Assembly (NCBI RefSeq): GCF_034092465.1
Contig: NZ_CP139303.1
Coordinates: 1-64,000 of the forward strand
Origin: Prochlorococcus sp. MIT 1223
GTDB taxonomy: Bacteria > Cyanobacteriota > Cyanobacteriia > PCC-6307 > Cyanobiaceae
Length of the DNA stretch: 64,000 nucleotides
Direction of reading: 5' to 3'
This document shows, piece by piece, positions 57,759 through 64,000 of this stretch; the first letter of the stretch is position 1, and the number at the start of each line of letters is the position of its first letter. A model generated the notes under the pieces. The model was not told where the DNA came from. It ran no database searches and was given only the letters and a program-made list of their open reading frames with translations. A program made the translations under genes and the position numbers.

Positions 57759-59342
57759 TTATGACTTATTAATTAGGTTTTGCTTGTTTAAAAGGTCTTC
57801 AATTATGTAACCAAATAGTGATGGATCAGGTTCTTTATTATTTAGGTCTGATAGGCCAATTTCTTTCATTTTTGCAGTTATCTTTCTTTCAAGTTCTTCT
57901 GACCTATTAAGAGGCTCTCCCCACTCATGATTTATCTCCGGTCCAATTTTTCTTGTCGCGTCAATTGCTAATCTTCCACCTAATCCTATATCCACACTAG
58001 CGAAATCCAGGCTATCAAAAGGAGTATTTTCTAAAACAAATAAATCACGTTGTGGGTCAACTTGACTGGAAATTACCCAGATAACTTGTCTTGGATCTCT
58101 AATGTTAATAGTTGAATCGACAACTATAACGAATTTTGTGTAGGTAAATTGAGGAAGAGCACTCCAGAAAGCCATCGCAGCTCTCTTGGCTTGCCCTGGA
58201 TATACTTTGTCTATTGAGATGATTGCAAGCTTATAGCTCAGTGCCTCCATTGGCAGGAAGAAATCAATTATTTCAGGTATTTGTTGGCGGAGTATTGGTG
58301 TGTAAATCCTATTAAGTGCAATGGCTAGCATTGCCTCTTCTTTAGGAGGCCTACCACTAAAAGTTGTAAGAAAAATAGGATCATTTTTTTGCGTCATGCA
58401 ATGAAAGCGAATAAGTGGTGATTTTTCTACACCTCCATAAAAACCCATATGATCTCCAAATGGTCCATCGTCGAGCTCCTCTCCAGGTGTAATAGTTCCT
58501 TCAAGGACTATTTCACTGTGACTTGGTACTTTTAAGTCAACTGTTTTACACCGTGTCAATCGAATACCTTCTCCGGCATATAGACCTGCAAAAAGCCATT
58601 CGCTTAATTGAACTGGAATAGGTGTCGCCGCAGCCATTACTACGAGTGGATGAACACCAATTGCAATTGCTATTTCCAACTTTTCTCCTAACTCTGCTGC
58701 TTTTCGAAGGTGTCTTGCTCCTCCTCTAACACTTAACCAATGGACCGTCATGGTTTTTGCTGATTGGCATTGAAGTCTGTAAATTCCAATATTTGGAACT
58801 TTTGTTTCTGGATCTTTGGTAATGACTAATCCAAGCGTAATTATCCCTCCCGCGTCACCTGGCCAGGGCCGAATTAAAGGCAGTTCATAGAGATTTAAAT
58901 CCTTTTCATGAATTATTTTTTGATGGCAAGGAGGGATGAGATCTATATCAGGCCTAGCCATAATTAAATCCCAGAGAATATTTCCAAATGTTCGAGTCTC
59001 TCTTAAATTCTTTGGAGGCTTAGGTTGCTGCAAAATGGAGAGTTTCTCTCCTAAGGTTTCTAATTCATCAGCTTTTTCTAATCCCATACTCCAAACAACT
59101 CTTTCTAATGTCCCCATAAGATTTATGGCAACAGGCATTTTTGAACCAATAACGTTTTCAAATAAAAGAGCTGGGCCACCTGCTCCAAGAACTCGATCGC
59201 TTATCGCGGCCATTTCAAGATTTGGATCAATTGGTGCCTTAATTCTTATTAATTGATCTTTATCCTCAAGAAGGGACAAAAAGTCCCTCAGATCTCTAGA
59301 GGAGTATCCTTTATTAAAAAAATTCATGAGAATAAAAGACAA
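57759..59342 (-). CDS. UbiD family decarboxylase
   Basis: UbiD-family decarboxylases use prenylated FMN made by a UbiX-type transferase to remove a carboxyl from aromatic or unsaturated acids. In cyanobacteria a member is linked to plastoquinone synthesis. It has 527 residues. The first half has RDFLSLLEDKDQLIRIKAPIDPNLEMAAI, the middle FGDHMGFYGG, and the second half KFVIVVDSTINIRDPRQVIWV and RDLFVLENTPFDSLDFASV, all typical of the family. A second start at Met6 (59327) is possible. No ubiX gene is in the window; it is divergent from comB (48 bp). Confidence 0.9.
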   Translation of the reverse strand: MSFILMNFFNKGYSSRDLRDFLSLLEDKDQLIRIKAPIDPNLEMAAISDRVLGAGGPALLFENVIGSKMPVAINLMGTLERVVWSMGLEKADELETLGEKLSILQQPKPPKNLRETRTFGNILWDLIMARPDIDLIPPCHQKIIHEKDLNLYELPLIRPWPGDAGGIITLGLVITKDPETKVPNIGIYRLQCQSAKTMTVHWLSVRGGARHLRKAAELGEKLEIAIAIGVHPLVVMAAATPIPVQLSEWLFAGLYAGEGIRLTRCKTVDLKVPSHSEIVLEGTITPGEELDDGPFGDHMGFYGGVEKSPLIRFHCMTQKNDPIFLTTFSGRPPKEEAMLAIALNRIYTPILRQQIPEIIDFFLPMEALSYKLAIISIDKVYPGQAKRAAMAFWSALPQFTYTKFVIVVDSTINIRDPRQVIWVISSQVDPQRDLFVLENTPFDSLDFASVDIGLGGRLAIDATRKIGPEINHEWGEPLNRSEELERKITAKMKEIGLSDLNNKEPDPSLFGYIIEDLLNKQNLINKS

Positions 59343-59390
59343 CCAGCCTAATCATCTAATTACTGTGACTCAATTAAGAGCCTTTGGGCA

Positions 59391-60119
59391 ATGAAACTTT
59401 CGTATTTTCATGGAGCTGAAGACGTTCCAAAGGATTTTAGATCTGATACAGCTGTAGTAATTGATGTTCTTCGAGCTACTACAACCATTGCCTGGGCTTT
59501 TACTAATGGAGCAGATTCAGTACAGACATTTATTGATTTAAAGGAACTTCAGCAAGAGTCCTTAAAATGGCCTGTTGAACAAAGACTTTTAATAGGAGAA
59601 AGAGGAGGGAAAACTCTTAAAGGTTTTGATTTAGGAAACTCGCCTCTTGGAGTTACCCCTGAGATTGTTAAAGGGAAAAGAATTTTTATGAGTACAACTA
59701 ATGGGACTAAGGCCTTAAATCGTGTGAGAGATTTTAATAATGTATACACTCTATCTTTGCCAAATAGAAGTGCAGTAGCAGAGAGGATTCTATTAGATAA
59801 AACAGATGATATCTGTATCTTGGGAAGTGGATGGGAAGGTTCTTATTCTCTAGAAGATTCACTGGCAGCTGGAGCTTTAGCATCATTTCTTTTAGAGAGT
59901 GGATCCGAATCAATAGTTGCGAATGACGAACTTAATGCAGCATTGGCTTTATGGCATTTTTGGAAGGATGATCTTCAAGGGTGTTTGAGAGTTGCAAGTC
60001 ATGGCCAAAGACTTGCTGGAATTGGTAACCATGATGATGACTTTGCATGTTGTTCTGAATTGGATAATCTCGTAGTTGTTCCATATCAAAGTGAACCAGG
60101 GGTACTTTGTGCCTATTAA
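59391..60119 (+). CDS. comB: 2-phosphosulfolactate phosphatase (ComB family)
   Basis: ComB removes phosphate from 2-phosphosulfolactate. Many cyanobacteria have a ComB homologue although they do not make coenzyme M, so the true role is unsettled; sulfolactate formation is possible. It has 242 residues with [18 protein letters not shown] (19-36), [21 protein letters not shown] and [11 protein letters not shown], which hold the acidic and Gly-rich active-site regions, and a Cys-rich [13 protein letters not shown] tail. It is divergent from the ubiD-like gene and followed by a nitrilase-type gene 32 bp on. Confidence 0.88.
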   Translation: MKLSYFHGAEDVPKDFRSDTAVVIDVLRATTTIAWAFTNGADSVQTFIDLKELQQESLKWPVEQRLLIGERGGKTLKGFDLGNSPLGVTPEIVKGKRIFMSTTNGTKALNRVRDFNNVYTLSLPNRSAVAERILLDKTDDICILGSGWEGSYSLEDSLAAGALASFLLESGSESIVANDELNAALALWHFWKDDLQGCLRVASHGQRLAGIGNHDDDFACCSELDNLVVVPYQSEPGVLCAY

Positions 60120-60151
60120 TTTATTAAAATTCTTTTATTGGGTTTAATAAA

Positions 60152-60976
60152 GTGTCGGATTTCCTAGCAGCAGCTCTTCAGCTAACAAGCACTTCAAATG
60201 TGGAGGCAAATTTTTCTGCTGCTGAGGACCAAATAGAGTTAGCCGCTAGAAGAGGAGCAGAATTAGTTGGTCTACCAGAGAACTTTGCTTTTATTGGTGA
60301 TGATCAAAAAAGGATTGAAATTTCTGAGAGTCTTGCAGAAAAATGCAGTAGATTTTTAGTAACTATGGCTAGGCGATATCAGGTCGTCTTGCTTGGAGGA
60401 GGCTTCCCAGTTCCAGCAGGAGATGGCACTCATACTCTAAATAGAGCCGAACTTATAGGAAGAGATGGCCAACTCTTAGCCAGATATGACAAAATTCATC
60501 TTTTTGATGTTGATCTTCCTGAAGGTAATACGTATCGAGAATCCTCTACATTTTATTCAGGTCAGAAAGCTCCTCCCGTAGTTGATGTCCCAGGGTTATG
60601 CCGTGTGGGCTTGTCGATTTGTTATGACGTTCGTTTCCCTGAGCTTTATAGGGATCTAATAGATAAAGGAGCTGAATTAATGATGATCCCTGCCGCTTTT
60701 ACTGCTTTTACAGGTAAAGATCATTGGCAAGTTTTGCTTCAGGCCAGAGCTATTGAAAATACTGGATATATTCTTGCACCTGCTCAAACAGGGGTTCATT
60801 ATGGAAGGCGTCAAAGTCATGGTCATGCGATGGTTATTGATCCATGGGGAACAGTTCTCGCTGACGCGGGATTAGTCCCAGGAGCTGCTATTGCCCCTGT
60901 TGACAAATCAAGAGTTGATCGAATTAGAGAACAGATGCCAAGTATTAAACATAGGAAAAAAGAGCTTTTTTCATAA
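60152..60976 (+). CDS. Carbon-nitrogen hydrolase (nitrilase family, Nit-like)
   Basis: A nitrilase-superfamily amidase of 274 residues with the complete Glu-Lys-Cys triad: Glu43 (LPENF), Lys114 (RYDKIHLFDV) and Cys157 (LSICYDVRFPEL). The KIHLFDVD and SICYDVRFPELYR segments are those of the Nit1/Nit2 group, some of which repair or hydrolyse deaminated glutathione or omega-amides. The length fits. The start is GTG at 60152. It lies between comB and amiC (4 bp before amiC) on the plus strand; any functional link to comB is unknown. Confidence 0.92.
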   Translation: MSDFLAAALQLTSTSNVEANFSAAEDQIELAARRGAELVGLPENFAFIGDDQKRIEISESLAEKCSRFLVTMARRYQVVLLGGGFPVPAGDGTHTLNRAELIGRDGQLLARYDKIHLFDVDLPEGNTYRESSTFYSGQKAPPVVDVPGLCRVGLSICYDVRFPELYRDLIDKGAELMMIPAAFTAFTGKDHWQVLLQARAIENTGYILAPAQTGVHYGRRQSHGHAMVIDPWGTVLADAGLVPGAAIAPVDKSRVDRIREQMPSIKHRKKELFS

Positions 60977-60980
60977 ATAA

Positions 60981-62075
60981 ATGGATGTATTCAAGCTAAG
61001 CCGATTTGGTTCTGTTTTAGCTGGATTATTTCTTGGCTCGTCCTTTTATTTTGTAAGTCCTTCTTATTCAGCGAGTGCGTTGGCTGCGTGGTTGATAAGA
61101 AGTGACGGCGTTTTGGAGTTAAGAACAAAGACCGGGACTAGATTAAAAGCTTTCTTTCAGTCAGCAGGAGCAGGAAAAGGAGATAGGGTTTGGGTTGATT
61201 TCCCAGGTGAACTTAGTAAACCTCGTCGAATTTCAGGGAATGGTCCAATTAAAGAGGTTCGTCTTGGTAAACCTTTTAGTGGGTTTACACGGTTAGTCAT
61301 AGAATTCTCTCCTTCTATTGAGATTGATCCTAGGAAGTTGAAATTGATTGGGATATCTCCCAATCGTTGGGAACTTAGTTTTGATGACCTTTCTTTATAT
61401 TCATATGAATTAAAAAAGATTGGTGAAGGCGATGTTAAAAGAAGTTTTCGGAAACCTTCATTTTTGGGTTATGGAAGACCAACTTATTTGTTAGATGCTT
61501 CAACTCTTCCATCTGTAACTCGTGGTCGTTATAAAGTGGTTATTGATCCTGGTCATGGTGGACCTGATCCAGGAGCAGTTGGAATTAACGGTTTGAGGGA
61601 GACAGATGTTGTATTGGATGTGTCACTTCAAGTGACTGAATTCCTTAAAGAAAAGGGTGTGACTGTTTTATTAACTAGAAAAAAGGAGATAGATTTAGAC
61701 CTTCCACCAAGAGTTGCTAGGGCTAATAAATCAAAAGCCAGTGCTTTTGTAAGTATTCACGCTAATGCTTCGAGGGATCACAGACGCGATGTAAATGGTG
61801 TTGAGACTTATTACTACACAGGCTATAGAGGCCTTTCGCTTGCCAAGAAGATTCATAAAGAGATTGTCCGTGTTTCTCCAGGGAGTCCTGATAGAGGTGT
61901 TCGACGTTCAAGGTTTTTTGTTATAAGACGCACAGACATGCCTGCTGCTCTTGTAGAAGTTGGATTTGTTACAGGTCGAATAGACGCTCGGAAATTAAGA
62001 CAATCAGAGCATCGACAAAGGCTTGCATTCGCAATAGCTAAGGGCATACTCAATTATCTGAAGGGGGCCCGTTGA
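60981..62075 (+). CDS. amiC: N-acetylmuramoyl-L-alanine amidase (AmiC type)
   Basis: Periplasmic zinc amidase that splits the septal peptidoglycan during cell separation. It has 364 residues: a signal sequence (about 1-33), an AMIN-type beta domain (about 37-140; VLELRTKTGTRLKAFFQ) that would target the septum, and an Amidase_3 catalytic domain (about 184-362). His192 (DPGHGGPDPG), Glu207 (LRETD) and His260 (SIHANAS) are the zinc ligands, and PAALVEVGFVTG carries the catalytic Glu. Its stop overlaps the murI start by 4 bp (TTGA), so the two are coupled. Confidence 0.94.
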   Translation: MDVFKLSRFGSVLAGLFLGSSFYFVSPSYSASALAAWLIRSDGVLELRTKTGTRLKAFFQSAGAGKGDRVWVDFPGELSKPRRISGNGPIKEVRLGKPFSGFTRLVIEFSPSIEIDPRKLKLIGISPNRWELSFDDLSLYSYELKKIGEGDVKRSFRKPSFLGYGRPTYLLDASTLPSVTRGRYKVVIDPGHGGPDPGAVGINGLRETDVVLDVSLQVTEFLKEKGVTVLLTRKKEIDLDLPPRVARANKSKASAFVSIHANASRDHRRDVNGVETYYYTGYRGLSLAKKIHKEIVRVSPGSPDRGVRRSRFFVIRRTDMPAALVEVGFVTGRIDARKLRQSEHRQRLAFAIAKGILNYLKGAR

Positions 62076-62875
62076 CCATTCGTTTGGGACTTTTTGACAG
62101 CGGAATTGGAGGTTTTACCGTCCTAAAGAGTCTTGTCGAAAGGCATGGGGATGTTTCTTGTGTTTACTTAGGTGATCTCGCCAGAGTCCCATACGGGTCT
62201 AAAACCCCTAAGGAAATCAGATTAATTGCTAGTGAGGTAGTTCATTGGTTAAACAAGCAAGATTTGACAGCCGTTTTGGTTGCATGTAATACCACTAATT
62301 CATTAGCTTTAGATGTCGTTGAGAAGTTTGCCGAAGTCCCAGTATTTGGCCTTATTGACTCTGCAGTTGAAATGATTTATGAGAAAAGAGTTGGAATATT
62401 GGCAACTCCAGGAACAGTTTTTTCTAAAGCTTATTCCAAAAAAATATTAGAGAAAAGACCAGGTACTTTTGTAGTAGAGCAGGCTTGTCCAGCCTTTGTC
62501 CCTATGATTGAAACTGGTCTAGTCAATAATGAAGAAATTTGTATGCTAGCTAAAAAATACTTAAAGCCTTTAATTGAATCCCAAGTAGAATCAATAATAC
62601 TTGGCTGCAGTCATTACCCACTTCTGCTTCCAATCCTCAGACCTTTAGTACCTTCTCATGTGCGTTTGATAGATCCGGCTATAGGAATGGCAAAAAATTT
62701 AGATAAATTACTTGTAAATGACAAATTTGTTGGTGTAACCATGCAAAATTCTTTAAATACAAAATTTTATGTAACCTCTGATCCCAATGGTTTTGCTGCG
62801 AGAGCTAAGCATTGGTTGAAAATTTATCCAGAAGTTGAACTGATTTCTCTGCGTTCTAAGGCTTGTGTCTTTTAG
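62072..62875 (+). CDS. murI: Glutamate racemase
   Basis: MurI makes D-glutamate for peptidoglycan with two catalytic cysteines and no cofactor. It has 267 residues. LGLFDSGIGGFTVLK (5-19) is the N-terminal signature with the catalytic-site Asp9 and Ser10. Cys72 (VACNTTNS) and Cys179 (ILGCSHYPLL) are the proton-transfer pair. The start must be TTG at 62072, since the FDSGIGG motif begins within eight residues. The start overlaps the amiC stop. It is followed by the prenyl transferase gene. Confidence 0.96.
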   Translation: MTIRLGLFDSGIGGFTVLKSLVERHGDVSCVYLGDLARVPYGSKTPKEIRLIASEVVHWLNKQDLTAVLVACNTTNSLALDVVEKFAEVPVFGLIDSAVEMIYEKRVGILATPGTVFSKAYSKKILEKRPGTFVVEQACPAFVPMIETGLVNNEEICMLAKKYLKPLIESQVESIILGCSHYPLLLPILRPLVPSHVRLIDPAIGMAKNLDKLLVNDKFVGVTMQNSLNTKFYVTSDPNGFAARAKHWLKIYPEVELISLRSKACVF

Positions 62876-62886
62876 TATCAGATAAC

Positions 62887-62891
62887 AGGAG
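62887..62891 (+). promoter_or_regulatory. Strong Shine-Dalgarno site of the prenyl transferase gene
   Basis: AGGAG lies 6 bases before the ATG at 62898. It is one of few clear, well-spaced ribosome sites in the window, where many genes start without one. Confidence 0.7.
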
Positions 62892-62897
62892 AATTAC

Positions 62898-63869
62898 ATG
62901 ATCACAGTTACGGAGATTCTTCAACCAGTTGAGAAGGATATAGAAATCCTGCTCAAGGATCTTCGTAGCCTAATAGGAGCTGGTCATCCAATACTTCAAG
63001 CGGCTGCGGAGCACTTATTTAGCGCAGGAGGAAAGAGGTTACGTCCTGGAATCGTTTTATTGATATCTAGAGCAATATCAAAAGATGGAAATTTAACAGA
63101 AAAGCATAGAAGGCTTGCAGAGATTACTGAAATGATCCATACCGCTTCGCTTGTTCACGATGATGTTGTTGATGATGCTTCGACGCGAAGAGGAGTGCCA
63201 ACGGTACATAGTCGTTTTAATCATAGGGTTGCTGTTCTTGCCGGTGATTTCCTTTTTGCTCAAGCAAGTTGGCATTTAGCAAATCTTGATAACTTGGAAG
63301 TTGTGAAGCTACTTAGTCGGGTCATTATGGATCTCGCCGATGGAGAAATAAAACAAGGACTTAATAGATACGAATCAGATCAATCTTTTGAGGCTTATCT
63401 AGAAAAAAGTTACTGTAAAACAGCCTCTTTAATGGCGAACAGTTGTAGAGCTGCGGGATCTTTATCGGGTCTTAATGACGATTATTTAAAGCTTCTGCAT
63501 CTTTTTGGCAAGAAATTAGGACTGGCTTTTCAGGTTGTTGATGACATTCTTGATTTCACTGGAAACGAAAAACAACTAGGAAAACCTGCAGCAAGTGATC
63601 TGGCAAGCGGATATTTAACTGCTCCAGTTTTATATGCACTTGAAGAAAAGCCTTCTTTGTCAGGATTGATTGAAAGAGAATTTTCACGCGAGGGTGATCT
63701 TGAAAATGCCTTGAATTTAGTTAGAGAATCAAATGCTATTAATAAATCTAGAGAATTAGCTGAAAAGTTTGCTGAAGAATCTCGTGAAGCGCTTAATTGG
63801 TTGCCTGAATCTCCTTCCAGGCGAGCTTTATTGGAATTGCCAGAATTTGTTCTAAGTAGATTATTTTAG
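62898..63869 (+). CDS. sds: All-trans long-chain polyprenyl diphosphate synthase (solanesyl-type)
   Basis: Trans-prenyltransferase that makes the side chain of plastoquinone and related quinones. It has 323 residues. The first Asp-rich motif is LVHDDVVDDAS with DDVVD at 88-92, the second QVVDDILDF with DDILD at 215-219, both of the DDxxD type. GGKRLRP (45-50) and the KTASL motif are also conserved. Two residues before the first Asp motif (SL) do not suggest a short-chain product, so a C40-C50 chain is likely, but the exact length is not visible. It is fed by isoprenoid units made elsewhere. A minus-strand gene overlaps its stop codon by 4 bp. Confidence 0.92.
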   Translation: MITVTEILQPVEKDIEILLKDLRSLIGAGHPILQAAAEHLFSAGGKRLRPGIVLLISRAISKDGNLTEKHRRLAEITEMIHTASLVHDDVVDDASTRRGVPTVHSRFNHRVAVLAGDFLFAQASWHLANLDNLEVVKLLSRVIMDLADGEIKQGLNRYESDQSFEAYLEKSYCKTASLMANSCRAAGSLSGLNDDYLKLLHLFGKKLGLAFQVVDDILDFTGNEKQLGKPAASDLASGYLTAPVLYALEEKPSLSGLIEREFSREGDLENALNLVRESNAINKSRELAEKFAEESREALNWLPESPSRRALLELPEFVLSRLF

Positions 63870-64000
63870 ATGAATTCATTCAATTTTTTTAACTCTTTTA
63901 GGACTTCACTTAGATGGTTTATGTATTTAGGATTTGAGTCGCTTTGAGATTTAATTTGGACATCCAAGCTATTTTTAAGAATCCATACTTGGCATCCAGC
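63866..64000 (-). CDS. 3' end of an unidentified gene (partial; possibly HAD-like)
   Basis: An open minus-strand frame of 44 codons ends at 63866 and runs off the window edge. The first visible residues AGCQVWILKNS resemble the segment after motif IV of HAD-family hydrolases (typically ...GAKAAG-x-x-x-I-W). The last ~20 are a helical charged tail (HLSEVLKELKKLNEFI). The beginning is missing, so the identity is a guess. Its stop codon overlaps the prenyl transferase stop by 4 bp, a convergent pair. Confidence 0.45.
   Translation of the reverse strand, partial: AGCQVWILKNSLDVQIKSQSDSNPKYINHLSEVLKELKKLNEFI

Noticed and set aside
1-64000. CRISPR array, prophage, transposase, toxin-antitoxin pair or defence island
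   Set aside because: Every gene larger than about 60 codons that I could identify is a housekeeping, photosynthetic or conserved hypothetical gene; I saw no spaced direct repeats, no integrase or transposase and no restriction or defence protein.

Overview
This window is almost certainly chromosomal DNA from a marine picocyanobacterium, most likely a low-GC Prochlorococcus. It is visibly AT-rich (GC not computed) and densely coded. It carries oxygenic-phototroph genes: plastocyanin, a cytochrome c6-like protein, NdhL and NdhD, menD/menB for phylloquinone, a solanesyl-type prenyl transferase, ycf51, a cyAbrB regulator, and glgA/glgB. Several genes have only a TTG or GTG start, many neighbours overlap by a few bases, the single tRNA found, tRNA-Leu(UAA), has no intron, and I saw no HIP1 octamers (GCGATCGC). 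The species is inferred from gene content and order; no search was run.

Layout. 1-6 kb: dnaA, with a ParB-like-nuclease-family gene and a glutathione transferase-like gene on the opposite strand, then glutathione reductase and a Ca2+/cation antiporter. 6-14 kb: pyrC, tRNA-Leu, ndhL-DUF3007-trpA, cyAbrB, a YCII protein, cytochrome c6-like, two small conserved genes, a group 2 sigma factor, a DUF2214 membrane protein, hisIE and a PTPS/QueD-like gene. 14-25 kb, nearly all minus strand: clpB, the only gene-free stretch above 300 bp (16422-16856), then petE, an epimerase, hemE, glgB, a CocE-type hydrolase, a small exported protein, a DUF4332 protein and ycf51. 25-32 kb: a large TamB/Tic236-like protein, proA-folB-lipase and an isolated methyltransferase. 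32-42 kb, minus strand: prlC, ndhD, thrB, glk, thrS, trpS and a disordered protein. 42-54 kb, mostly plus strand: a degenerate GTPase-like membrane protein, an ABC importer with manganese-type ligands, DUF4336; DUF760 and lepB on minus; then menD-menB-glgA-murF. 54-64 kb: glmU, an MnmC-like methyltransferase, aroA and a UbiD-family decarboxylase on minus; comB, a nitrilase homologue, amiC, murI and the prenyl transferase on plus; and the 3' end of an unidentified minus-strand gene.

Together the genes cover housekeeping: replication initiation, redox balance, amino acid and nucleotide synthesis, glycogen and cell-wall synthesis, photosynthetic and respiratory electron flow, quinone synthesis and metal uptake. 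I found no CRISPR array, prophage, transposon, toxin-antitoxin pair, defence island or other coherent novel system. The best second looks are the ParB-like gene beside dnaA, the GTPase-like DUF697 protein that has lost its P-loop, the hairpin and mini-ORF in front of proA, the non-coding region beside the 23-bp inverted repeat near petE, and the divergent DNA-recognition helix of the sigma factor.
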